Both the position numbers and the translations under genes were made by a program. Shown piece after piece: positions 1 to 6,936 of a stretch of 12,378 nucleotides of DNA. The DNA comes from Betaproteobacteria bacterium. Lineage in GTDB: Bacteria; Pseudomonadota; Gammaproteobacteria; Burkholderiales; Thiobacillaceae. How positions within the stretch are numbered: the first letter of the stretch is position 1; each line of letters opens with the position of its first letter. Below the pieces are notes generated by a model. The model saw only the letters and a program-made list of their open reading frames with translations. It was not told the origin of the DNA and made no database searches. The DNA lies in contig JAIFLB010000156.1 of the NCBI GenBank assembly GCA_020049245.1, positions 1 through 12,378 on the forward strand. Reading direction: 5' to 3'.

Positions 1-1308
1 ATCCGGTCGGCGCGCAACTGATCCAGTTGCTGGAAACGCTGACCCGCGACAGCGCCGCGCATGCGCAACGCTATGCGCTGGCGGACTGGCGGCGTTGGCT
101 GTTTCTGCATCTGGAACAGGCGACCTTTTCCGACACCGGCATCGCCAGTCCGATTCGTCTCACCCACCTGGCCGCCGCGCATACGCGCGATCTCGATGCC
201 GCCATCGTGCTGGGCGTTGGCGCCGCGCACCTGCCCGGCAAACCGGTGGCGGCGATTTTCAATGACGCGGTGCGCAGCCAGCTTGGCCTGCCCGGCGCGC
301 GGGAAAAGGAAGCCGCGGTGCGCGCGGCGTTCACCGATCTGCTCGCCCGCGTGCCGCGCGTGGCGCTGGTCTGGCAGTCGGAGATCGACGGCGAAGCCGC
401 GCCGCTGTCGCCCTGGCTGTTGCAGCTGGAGGCGTTCCATCAGGCAGCCTGGGGCGTCGGCGTAGGGCGGAAAAGCCGTAAGGCGCCTTCCGCCGGAAGC
501 TGGGACACTCATTCGGCGGAAGGCGCTTCGCTTTTCCGCCCTACGACAAAGTCTGGTCAGTTGTCCGTATCAGTTTTTCGCGCGTCATCTGTTGCGCCTG
601 AACGAGCGTGATGACGTGCCGGAGGAAATGGACAAGCGCGATTACGGCAGTCTGGTGCACGCCATCCTGGCCCGCTTCCATGTCGCTCATCCGAGATTGA
701 GCGCGTATCCGCCGCAAGACCTGATCGCCAGCTTGCGGCAACTCAGTCAGGAAGGTTTTGCTACAGCGGCAGCCGAAGCGTATCTGGCCGGCATCTGGCA
801 GCAACGCTGGCAGCAGCACATCGAGTCGTATGTGGCCTGGGCGTTGCAACGGGAAGCGCTGGGCTTTCAATTTGAAAGTGCGGAAACGCCGTTCAAACGC
901 GATATCGAATGGGCGCCCGGGCAATCCACACGCCTGGAAGGTCGCGCCGACCGGGTGGATCGCAACGGCGAGGCAGTCTCATTGCTCGATTACAAGACCC
1001 AATCGCGCCAGACCCTGAAGAAGAAGCTCGATCCGAATGCTGAGGATGTACAGCTCACCGCTTACGCCTGGCTGGCCGATGCTACCGCTGCCGGTTTTGT
1101 CATGCTGGACGCGGACAAGGTGGACAACCTGGATTGGCAGGACGATTTGCCCGCCGCCGCCGCAAAGGAAGGTGAGCGATTGCGCGCGGTATTGGCCGAC
1201 ATGGCGCAAGGTTTACCGCTGCCGGCGCAGGGCGCGCCGCAAGTCTGCAAATGGTGCGAGATGCGCGGTCTGTGTCGGCGCGAACATCTCGATGAAGTCA
1301 GCGCATAA
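1..1308 (+). pseudogene. RecB/AddB-like PD-(D/E)XK Fe-S nuclease, split by a palindromic insertion (5' end outside window)
   Basis: The 3' part of a helicase-nuclease-like DNA repair protein, resembling the AddB-related 'probable DNA repair protein' family of beta- and gammaproteobacteria. Frame 3 (3-460) carries the inactivated-helicase C-terminal region, including LGVGAAHLPGKP, FNDAVRSQLGLP and SPWLLQLEAFH. The reading continues in frame 1 with SCPYQFFARHLLRL, the HAIL motif and a nuclease core GRADRVDR...LLDYKTQ, whose Asp and Lys are expected metal and catalytic residues. It ends in CKWCEMRGLC. The CPYQF cysteine plus these three match the AddB-type 4Fe-4S pattern. The two frames are separated by an 85-bp palindrome (461-545); removing it restores one frame exactly. 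As it stands, frame 3 stops at 609-611, before the nuclease domain. A TTG at 592 could start the second half, but only downstream of the first Fe-S cysteine. Relatives, from memory, carry some 30-40 more residues at the junction, so sequence may also have been lost. Probably non-functional. Confidence 0.8.
461..545. repeat. 85-bp palindromic MITE/REP-like element inside the nuclease gene
   Basis: Perfect 15-bp terminal inverted repeats, CGTAGGGCGGAAAAG at 461-475 and its complement at 531-545. They are extended by a nearly perfect second arm (476-495 against 514-530, differing by small gaps) around a loop of about 18 bases. Each half also contains its own short inverted repeat (GGCGGAA ... 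TTCCGCC), so the element is doubly palindromic. There is no open reading frame of its own and no clear target-site duplication. Its 85-bp length is one base over a multiple of three, which accounts for the frame change of the host gene. Confidence 0.85.
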
Positions 1309-1329
1309 GCTGAAACAACCACTACCGAG

Positions 1330-1355
1330 GTAGGAGCGTCCGCTTGCGGCGCGAA
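1330..1355. repeat. GTAGGAGCG-type short hairpin repeat (half element)
   Basis: GTAGGAGCG followed by CCGC-TT-GCGG and CGCGAA, a short stem with one bulged base. It resembles the widespread intergenic GTAGGAGCG...CGCGAA repeats of proteobacteria, recognised from memory. It sits in the 100-bp gap between the nuclease remnant and metY and shares its GTAGG edge with the two larger palindromes at 461-545 and 2819-2885. Confidence 0.45.
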
Positions 1356-1375
1356 AACGGCGACGACGGCATAAT
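1344..1375 (+). promoter_or_regulatory. Weak candidate promoter for metY
   Basis: CATAAT at 1370-1375 matches five of six bases of a sigma-70 -10 box. The best -35-like sequence, TTGCGG at 1344-1349, lies inside the short repeat but gives a spacer of 20 bases, longer than usual. Transcription would start near 1382, about 27 bases before the metY start. Only the -10 box is reasonably convincing. Confidence 0.25.
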
Positions 1376-1408
1376 CCCGCCCGCAACACCCCCATAACAG
1401 GAGACAAC

Positions 1409-2683
1409 ATGAAGATCGAAACCATTGCCGTGCACGGCGGCTACAGCCCGGAACCGACCACCAAGGCGGTCGCCGTTCCGATTTACCAGACCACCTCCTA
1501 CGCGTTCGATTCGACCCAGCACGGCGCCGATCTGTTCGACCTGAAAGTGGCCGGCAACATCTACACCCGCATCATGAACCCGACCACCGACGTGCTGGAA
1601 AAGCGCGTCGCCGAAATGGAAGGCGGCATCGGTGGCCTGGCGCTGGCCTCCGGCATGGCGGCGATCACCTACGCGATCATGACCATCGCCGAAGCCGGCG
1701 ACAACATCGTCACTTCGAGCACTTTGTACGGCGGCACCTACAACCTGTTCGCCCACACGCTGCCGCGCTACGGCATCGATGTCCGCTTCGCCGATTACCG
1801 CCAGCCGGACGCCTTCGAGGCGTTGATCGACGCGCGCACCAAAGCCATCTTCTGCGAATCGGTCGGCAACCCGCTGGGCAATGTCACCGACTTCGAAAAG
1901 CTGGCCGAACTCGCGCACGCACACGGCATTCCACTGATCGTCGACAACACCGTGCCGACGCCCTACCTGTGCCGGCCGTTCGAACACGGCGCCGACATCG
2001 TCGTGCATGCGCTGACCAAATACCTGGGCGGCCACGGCAACAGCATCGGCGGCATGATCGTCGATTCCGGCAAATTCCCCTGGGCCGAACATAAGGATCG
2101 CTTCGCCCGACTGAGCGAGCCGGATGCGTCGTATCACGGCGTCGTCTACACCGAAGCGCTGGGTGCCGCCGCCTACATCGGCCGTGCCCGCGTCGTGCCG
2201 CTGCGCAACATGGGCGCGGCGATCTCGCCGTTCAACAGCTTCCAGATCCTGCAGGGCATTGAAACCCTGCACCTGCGCATGGACCGCATCTGTGAAAACG
2301 CCCAGCACATCGCGGAAAAACTGCGCGCGCATCCGCAGGTATCCTGGGTGCAATACGCCGGTCTGCCGGATTCGCCGTTCAAGCCGCTGGCCGACAAATA
2401 CATGGGCGGCAAGGCCTCCGGCATCGTTTCGTTCGGCATCAAGGGTGGCCGCGAAGCCGGTGCGAAGTTCATCGACGCGCTTGGCTTGATTGTGCGTTTG
2501 GTGAATATCGGCGATGCCAAATCGCTGGCCTGCCACCCGGCCACCACGACGCACCGGCAACTGTCGCCGGAAGAACTGGCCAAGGCCGGTGTGTCGGAAG
2601 ACCTGGTGCGGTTGTCGATCGGCATCGAGCATATCGACGACCTGATGGCGGATATCGACCAGGCATTGAACGCGGCGAAGTAA
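1409..2683 (+). CDS. metY: O-acetylhomoserine sulfhydrylase (aminocarboxypropyltransferase)
   Basis: A cytoplasmic PLP enzyme that makes homocysteine from O-acetylhomoserine and sulfide, feeding methionine synthesis. It has 424 residues, typical for MetY. Family marks are TLAVHGG-like TIAVHGGYSPEPTT at the N-terminus, PIYQTTSYAF (24-33), YTRIMNPTTDVLEKRVAEMEGG (52-73), SGMAA (81-85), the PLP-contacting VDNT (178-181) and the Schiff-base lysine K204 in HALTKYLGGHG. The C-terminus has RLSIGIEHIDDL. The longer spacing and the IVRLVNIGD segment favour MetY over MetB or MetC. AGGAGA at 1399-1404 is a good ribosome binding site for the ATG. It is transcribed alone: an intrinsic terminator follows within 60 bases. 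metK lies about 2 kb downstream on the other strand, so two steps towards S-adenosylmethionine are close together but not in one operon. Confidence 0.95.
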   Translation: MKIETIAVHGGYSPEPTTKAVAVPIYQTTSYAFDSTQHGADLFDLKVAGNIYTRIMNPTTDVLEKRVAEMEGGIGGLALASGMAAITYAIMTIAEAGDNIVTSSTLYGGTYNLFAHTLPRYGIDVRFADYRQPDAFEALIDARTKAIFCESVGNPLGNVTDFEKLAELAHAHGIPLIVDNTVPTPYLCRPFEHGADIVVHALTKYLGGHGNSIGGMIVDSGKFPWAEHKDRFARLSEPDASYHGVVYTEALGAAAYIGRARVVPLRNMGAAISPFNSFQILQGIETLHLRMDRICENAQHIAEKLRAHPQVSWVQYAGLPDSPFKPLADKYMGGKASGIVSFGIKGGREAGAKFIDALGLIVRLVNIGDAKSLACHPATTTHRQLSPEELAKAGVSEDLVRLSIGIEHIDDLMADIDQALNAAK

Positions 2684-2705
2684 GCCACTGAGGTGAGTCC
2701 TCAGC

Positions 2706-2740
2706 AAAAACGGCCAGCCTGTGCTGGCCGTTTTTGTTTT
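2706..2740 (+). terminator. Intrinsic terminator of metY
   Basis: Perfect stem AAAAACGGCCAGC / GCTGGCCGTTTTT with a CTGT loop, followed by GTTTT. It begins 22 bases after the metY stop. The A-run on the 5' side means the stem could also terminate transcription arriving from the opposite strand. Confidence 0.92.
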
Positions 2741-2818
2741 GGCTGAGTGCGCACTGAGTCGTGATTGGAGTGCGGCCACAGACCCACGCGGCAAGATCGG
2801 CAAAACTCAGTAGAAGTA

Positions 2819-2885
2819 GGTTGGGCAAAGCGGAGCGTGCCCAACTTGCCCACATAATCTGGGGCACGCTCCGCTTTGCCCAACC
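2819..2885. repeat. 67-bp palindromic MITE/REP-like element
   Basis: Two perfect 24-bp inverted arms (2819-2842 and 2862-2885, starting GGTTGGGCAAAGCGG) surround a 19-base loop. Each arm contains a smaller inverted repeat (TTGGGC ... GCCCAA in the left copy). The left edge reads GTAGGTTGGGC, giving the same GTAGG start and the same doubly palindromic plan as the element at 461-545, although the stem sequence differs. It lies in the 300-bp gap between metY and the thioredoxin-fold gene. Apart from the metY terminator and this element I see nothing further in that gap. Confidence 0.85.
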
Positions 2886-2981
2886 AGGCTTCTGATCCAA
2901 AGGGGTCGGTGTGCTGCACTAGTGCAAACCACAGCGAGGGCACGTATTCTTCTAAGCCACTTCATTCGCCTCGACACTGCA

Positions 2982-4070
2982 ATGCAATCATTTGGTCTAC
3001 CGATACGAAGTGCCGCTGTGTTCATCGCCGCCTTGTTGTTTGCGTGCAGTGTGACGGCGGCGACACCCGCTGCGCCCGCCGCCGAAGACGCGTATTCGTT
3101 CATTGATCTGCCAACCGACTACCAGGACGAGTATCCGGACTGGTTCAAGACCAGTTTCAACAATCTACCCGAGGATCTCGATGACGCACTCGCTTCCGGC
3201 AAGAAGGGGCTGATCGTCTATTTCGGTCAAAAGCATTGCGCCTACTGCCAAGCGCTAATGAAAGACAATCTGTCGAAGGGCGATCTGGTGCGATACCTGC
3301 GCTTGAACTTCGAGGTGGTCGGGCTGAACGTGCACAGCATCGAGAAAGTGACCGGCATGGATGGCAAGGCCAGGCCGATCAACGAATTCGCGATCGAGCA
3401 GAAGGCGCAACTGACGCCTACGCTGTTGTTCTACGTCAAGGGTCGCAAACAGGCGTTGAAGCTGGTCGGTTACCACACGCCCTACAAGATGCGTGCGGCG
3501 CTGGAGTATGTCGTTGATGAACACTACAAGACCCAGCGTTTCGGTGAGTATCTGGAACAAGCAGATCCGCCTCCGTTGTTCGCTGATGAAACGCTGAACC
3601 CGGACCCGATATTCAGCACGCCGCCTTATGCGCTCGATCGCAGCCGTTTCGCGGCCCGCAAACCGCTGCTGGTGATCTTTGAACAACCTCGCTGCCATGC
3701 CTGCGACGTGCTGCATTCAGAGCCGCTCCAGAACCCCCTTGTGCGCAAGCGCCTGCAAGACTTCGAGGTGGTTCAGCTCAATGTCTGGGATGACACGACG
3801 CCGGTGCTGACACCGGACGGCAAACGCATGAGCGCGCGCCAGTGGGCACGCCATCTCGGGTTGTTCTATGCACCAACGCTGGTCATGTTCGACGAACGTG
3901 GCAAGGAAGTCTTTCGCGTCGATTCGGTGGTGCAGTTTTCCCGTCTGGCCAACGTGCTGCGCTACGTGGCCGACAAGGCCTACTTGATATATCCGCTTTT
4001 CCAGTTGTGGAGTCGCGACCATGCCAACGAGGAAGTCGGTTTGCCGCGTGCTACCAAAGCGCCCAAATGA
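2982..4070 (+). CDS. Exported tandem thioredoxin-fold protein with two CxxC motifs
   Basis: A 362-residue protein with a signal peptide (IRSAAVFIAALLFACSVTA, about 8-26) followed by two thioredoxin-like domains. Domain 1 (about 60-185) has CAYC at 86-89 and the cis-proline loop LTPT (P146). Domain 2 (about 225-335) has CHAC at 238-241 and YAPT (P298). Both therefore keep the redox pair and the cis-Pro expected of an active thiol oxidoreductase. The folds resemble the SoxW/COG2143 thioredoxins, which act in the periplasm on thiol or disulfide partners. The substrate is not apparent. The ATG at 2982 is chosen because it puts the signal peptide at the N-terminus. An in-frame GTG at 2922 would add 20 unlikely residues. 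No strong ribosome binding site precedes either start. It appears to be a single-gene unit. Confidence 0.82.
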   Translation: MQSFGLPIRSAAVFIAALLFACSVTAATPAAPAAEDAYSFIDLPTDYQDEYPDWFKTSFNNLPEDLDDALASGKKGLIVYFGQKHCAYCQALMKDNLSKGDLVRYLRLNFEVVGLNVHSIEKVTGMDGKARPINEFAIEQKAQLTPTLLFYVKGRKQALKLVGYHTPYKMRAALEYVVDEHYKTQRFGEYLEQADPPPLFADETLNPDPIFSTPPYALDRSRFAARKPLLVIFEQPRCHACDVLHSEPLQNPLVRKRLQDFEVVQLNVWDDTTPVLTPDGKRMSARQWARHLGLFYAPTLVMFDERGKEVFRVDSVVQFSRLANVLRYVADKAYLIYPLFQLWSRDHANEEVGLPRATKAPK

Positions 4071-4090
4071 AGGCGCTAGGCAAGCTTCCT

Positions 4091-4116
4091 GTTGCCTTGC
4101 AAATATGCAGGGCAAC
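4091..4116. terminator. Hairpin between convergent genes, possible terminator
   Basis: Stem GTTGCCTTGC / GCAGGGCAAC (one G-T wobble in the + strand RNA) with loop AAATAT, between the converging ends of the thioredoxin-fold gene and the Uma2 gene. No T-run follows on either strand, so it may be a weak or Rho-assisted end rather than a classical intrinsic terminator. Confidence 0.4.
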
Positions 4117-4130
4117 AGATGTCATGCGGT

Positions 4131-4700
4131 TCAAGCCACATCCGTCCCCGCATACAACTCGACTATCGGCAGCGTCACGCCAACGCTGGCGAATTCAACG
4201 GTGTCGCCCGGTTCATAGGTGATGTAGAGCCAACCGATGTCACCTTGTCGGCGGTAGATTTCAACCTGCTGCCGGTCCTGACTGATCAGAATGTATTCCT
4301 GTAGCGAGGGCAGACGGCGGTACGCGTGCAGCTTTTCGCGCCGGTCGATGGCTTCGGTGGAGGGGGAGAGCACTTCCACGACCAATATTGGGTCGTTTAC
4401 CACTTGGGTTTCGTTGGCGGCATTGGCCTGTTCGGCGCAGGTCGCCATCACGTCGGGGTAGTAGTAAGCGCTGTCGTGGGCGACATGGAGTTTTACGTCG
4501 CTCATGAATGCCTGGCAGGGCATGCCCTTCAAGTGGGACATGAGCGTGACGAGCGTATTTGCGGCTATCCGGTTATGCCGCAAGGTGCCGCCGGACATCG
4601 CATAAGCCTCGCCCGCCACAAATTCGTGGCGGATAGAGGCAGATTCCTCGAAGGCGAGGTATTCGGCCTCGGTTAAGGTATGTTTTTCGGCAAGTTGCAT
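4131..4700 (-). CDS. Uma2 family (DUF820) putative endonuclease
   Basis: A 189-residue member of the Uma2/COG4636 family, which has a PD-(D/E)XK nuclease fold and is abundant in cyanobacteria and scattered in other bacteria. The biological role of the family is poorly known. Visible motifs are LTEAEYLAFEE near the start, RHEFVAGEAYAMSGGT (24-39, with E26), YYPDVM (D83), VVEVLSPSTEA (E109) and a following REKLHAY with K123. D83 and E109 are the expected metal ligands and all core motifs are present, so it looks intact. AGGACG precedes the ATG. It follows metK by only 32 bases on the same strand with no terminator seen, so it may be cotranscribed with metK, though a functional link is unlikely. 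No partner toxin, antitoxin or methyltransferase gene adjoins it. Confidence 0.85.
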   Translation of the reverse strand: MQLAEKHTLTEAEYLAFEESASIRHEFVAGEAYAMSGGTLRHNRIAANTLVTLMSHLKGMPCQAFMSDVKLHVAHDSAYYYPDVMATCAEQANAANETQVVNDPILVVEVLSPSTEAIDRREKLHAYRRLPSLQEYILISQDRQQVEIYRRQGDIGWLYITYEPGDTVEFASVGVTLPIVELYAGTDVA

Positions 4701-4732
4701 GGTGCGTCCTAACTGGTTACCCCGCCTCTAGC

Positions 4733-5926
4733 TTATACCCCCGCGTCGGCCTTTAGCGCTTCCGCCTTGTCGGTCGCTTCCCAGGTGAATTCCGGTTCGT
4801 CGCGGCCGAAGTGGCCGTAGGCGGCGGTTTTACGGTAGATGGGACGCAGCAGGTCGAGCATCTGGACGATGCCTTTCGGACGCAGATCGAAGTGGCGCAG
4901 CACCAGTTCGGTCAATTTTTCGTCGCTGACCTTGCCGGTGCCGTAGGTTTCCAGCATCACCGAAGTCGGCTTGGCAACGCCGATGGCGTAGGAAATCTGC
5001 ACCAGACACTTGCTCGCCAGGCCGGCGGCGACAATGTTCTTGGCGACGTAGCGGCCGGCGTAGGCAGCGGAACGGTCGACCTTGGAAGGGTCTTTGCCGG
5101 AGAACGCGCCGCCGCCGTGCGGGGCTGCGCCGCCGTAGGTGTCGACGATGATCTTGCGGCCGGTGAGGCCGGCGTCACCGTGCGGGCCGCCGATTTCGAA
5201 GACGCCGGTCGGATTGACCAGGTATTTGATGTCGCTCTTGATCATTTCCTTCGGCAGCACCGGCAGGATGATGTCTTCGATGATCGCGTCGATGGCGGCC
5301 TGTTTCATGCGCTTGCCGCCGTTGATCGCTTCCGCCATGTCCGGGCTGTGCTGGGTGGAGAGCACGACGGTGTCGATGCTGTCCGGCTTGCCGTTGACAT
5401 AGCGCAGAGTGACTTGCGATTTGGCGTCCGGGCGCAGCCAGGGCAGGCGGCCGTCCTTGCGCAGCATGGCCTGGCGTTCGACCAGTCGGTGCGACAGATA
5501 GATCGGCATCGGCATCAGGCTGGGCGTTTCGTCGCAGGCGTAGCCGAACATCAGGCCCTGGTCGCCGGCGCCCTGGTCCAGGTTGTCGTCGTAGGCGCGA
5601 TCGACGCCCTGGGCGATGTCAGCGCTCTGCTGGCCGTAGCAAACATGCACGGAGCAGCCGTCGGCGTCGAAGCGCAGGTTCGGGTCGGCGTAGCCGATGC
5701 TGCGCACGGTCTCGCGCGCAACCTTGGCGTAGTTGACCTGGGCGTTGGTAGTGATCTCGCCAGCCAGAATGATCAGGCCGGTAGTGACCAGTGTTTCGGC
5801 GGCGATGCGGGAATGCTTGTCTTGCGCCAGGATGGCGTCGACGATGGCGTCGGAAATCTGGTCGGCGACCTTGTCGGGATGACCTTCGGAAACCGACTCG
5901 GAAGTGAAGAAGTAGTCTTTGCTCAT
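4733..5926 (-). CDS. metK: S-adenosylmethionine synthase
   Basis: Makes S-adenosylmethionine from methionine and ATP in the cytoplasm. The 397 residues compare with 384 in E. coli. Motifs include SVSEGHPDKVADQISD (11-26), GEITT (56-60), the ATP motif GAGDQG (119-124) in GAGDQGLMFGYACDET, and the P-loop-like GGGAFSGKD (271-279) followed by KVDRSAAYAGRY. All expected catalytic segments are intact. The start is fixed by AGGAG seven bases before the ATG and by the MSKDYFFTSESV N-terminus. It is divergent from the lipid A acyltransferase genes, an arrangement common in betaproteobacteria. The leader folds so that the ribosome binding site is paired (separate entry), suggesting control of translation. 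The Uma2 gene follows closely downstream. Confidence 0.97.
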   Translation of the reverse strand: MSKDYFFTSESVSEGHPDKVADQISDAIVDAILAQDKHSRIAAETLVTTGLIILAGEITTNAQVNYAKVARETVRSIGYADPNLRFDADGCSVHVCYGQQSADIAQGVDRAYDDNLDQGAGDQGLMFGYACDETPSLMPMPIYLSHRLVERQAMLRKDGRLPWLRPDAKSQVTLRYVNGKPDSIDTVVLSTQHSPDMAEAINGGKRMKQAAIDAIIEDIILPVLPKEMIKSDIKYLVNPTGVFEIGGPHGDAGLTGRKIIVDTYGGAAPHGGGAFSGKDPSKVDRSAAYAGRYVAKNIVAAGLASKCLVQISYAIGVAKPTSVMLETYGTGKVSDEKLTELVLRHFDLRPKGIVQMLDLLRPIYRKTAAYGHFGRDEPEFTWEATDKAEALKADAGV

Positions 5927-5930
5927 GTGA

Positions 5931-5987
5931 AGCTCCTGTAAATTTCCCCGATTAAGTCTGGCGTGACCGACTCCGGGGACAGGAGCT
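5931..5987 (-). promoter_or_regulatory. Three-tier hairpin sequestering the metK ribosome binding site
   Basis: Read in the metK direction, AGCTCCTGT (5987-5979) pairs perfectly over nine bases with ACAGGAGCT (5939-5931), which contains the AGGAG ribosome binding site. Inside it CCCCG pairs with CGGGG. Innermost, AGTCGG pairs with CC-A-GACT (one bulged A) around a TCACG loop. An unpaired AAATTT lies between the outer and middle stems on the 3' side. The metK ATG follows four bases after the outer stem. A stem covering the whole ribosome binding site implies translational repression that must be opened. It does not match the SAM-I, SAM-II or SAH riboswitch consensus that I can recall. Confidence 0.55.
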
Positions 5988-6022
5988 GGACGCTTTAGCT
6001 GAATTTATATCCCGCCCGCAAG

Positions 6023-6052
6023 TTGTCTGGATTAACGCGGCGGCTTGATAAT
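6023..6052 (+). promoter_or_regulatory. Candidate sigma-70 promoter of the acyltransferase operon
   Basis: TTGTCT at 6023-6028 (four of six bases of the -35 consensus), an 18-base spacer and GATAAT at 6047-6052 (five of six of the -10 consensus). Transcription would start near 6059, about 29 bases before the TTG start of the first gene. It lies in the divergent metK intergenic region. Confidence 0.45.
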
Positions 6053-6087
6053 TCTAGGGGTCCGCCTTCCTTCAGGTCAAACCCGCC

Positions 6088-6936
6088 TTGCTTTTATTTC
6101 TCCGCATCTTTGCGTTACTGCCTTTGCCATTGGTGCATTTCCTTGGCGTGTTGCTGGGATTGCTGGGTTTGCTGCGGCCGCGCCATCGCCAGATCATCGC
6201 CAACAATCTACGTCAGGCCGGGCTGTATTCGCCTGGGTTGCTGATCCGCGCGGCGATCGAGTTTGGCAAAGGCATGACGGAACTGGCGCCGATCTGGGTG
6301 CGTTCGCTTGCCACCGTTACTGGCTGGGTGCGCGAGGTGCGCGGCTGGGAACATGTCGAAGCCGCGCGTGCGGCGGGCAAGGGCCTGATTGTGCTGGGGC
6401 CGCATCTCGGCTGTCTGGAATTGGCCGGCCTGTATCTGGCGGCGCGTTTGCCGATCACCGCGCTGTATCGGCCACCCCGTCAGGCCTGGGCGCATACGTT
6501 GATGCAGGCCGGCCGCAATCGGGGAATGGCGAAAATGGTGGAGCCGAATCTGGGCGGCGTGCGCGCCTTGTTGACCGCGCTGAAACACAACGAAGTGGCC
6601 TGGGTGCTGCCGGATCAGCGGGCGAACACAGGCGAGGGCGCCTGGGCGCCGATGTTCGGCCGCTGGGCGTATATGCCGACCTTGCTCTATCGCCTGGCCG
6701 CTGCCTCCGGCGCGCAGCCTTTGCTGTTCTATTGCAAGCGACTGGGTTGGGGGCGCGGCTATCGACTGGTTATTGAACCCTTGCCGACGTTGCCGGCTGA
6801 CACCGGGGCCGCGATGCGGATCGTCAATCAAGCTTTGGAGAACGCGGTGCACCAGTTGCCGGAACAGTATTTGTGGACTTATCAGTTGCATCGTTTCAAT
6901 CGTGATGAAACGCCGCCCTCGGAGCCAGCCATATGA
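6088..6936 (+). CDS. Lipid A biosynthesis acyltransferase (LpxL/HtrB family), first of two
   Basis: Adds a secondary acyl chain to lipid A at the inner membrane. It has 282 residues. An N-terminal membrane anchor rich in Leu (2-28) precedes the acyltransferase domain. The catalytic HX4E is H106 to E111 in GPHLGCLELAG. Further marks are YRPPR (127-131), LPDQ (174-177), GEGAWAPMFGRWA (182-194) and the C-terminal LPEQYLWTYQLHRF. The start is TTG at 6088: an in-frame TAG at 6055-6057 and no ATG or GTG after it leave this as the only good choice, and it reproduces the usual N-terminus. The ribosome binding site (AGGT at 6074-6077) is weak. The gene overlaps the next by four bases (ATGA). Which acyl chain and position it serves cannot be told from sequence. 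Confidence 0.9.
   Translation: MLLFLRIFALLPLPLVHFLGVLLGLLGLLRPRHRQIIANNLRQAGLYSPGLLIRAAIEFGKGMTELAPIWVRSLATVTGWVREVRGWEHVEAARAAGKGLIVLGPHLGCLELAGLYLAARLPITALYRPPRQAWAHTLMQAGRNRGMAKMVEPNLGGVRALLTALKHNEVAWVLPDQRANTGEGAWAPMFGRWAYMPTLLYRLAAASGAQPLLFYCKRLGWGRGYRLVIEPLPTLPADTGAAMRIVNQALENAVHQLPEQYLWTYQLHRFNRDETPPSEPAI

Noticed and set aside
592..1308. Independent nuclease gene starting at TTG 592
   Set aside because: The coding similarity continues upstream in the same frame through CPYQFF, which holds an Fe-S cysteine. This is the second half of a broken gene rather than a gene of its own.
1322..2803. 493-codon open frame on the - strand opposite metY
   Set aside because: It is the mirror of a GC-rich coding gene, with low-complexity Val/Asp/Arg/Gly-rich sequence and no recognisable domain. 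metY has all family motifs and a ribosome binding site.
4131..4700. Uma2 gene as part of a restriction or toxin-antitoxin system
   Set aside because: No methyltransferase, specificity subunit or small partner gene adjoins it. Its neighbours are metK and the thioredoxin-fold gene.
4811..5941. 376-codon open frame on the + strand opposite metK
   Set aside because: It is antisense to an intact metK and rich in repetitive Val, Asp and Gly. It has no ribosome binding site or domain.
5927..6087. Known SAM or SAH riboswitch upstream of metK
   Set aside because: The leader does not contain the conserved cores of the classes that I can recall. Only the local hairpin over the ribosome binding site is supported.
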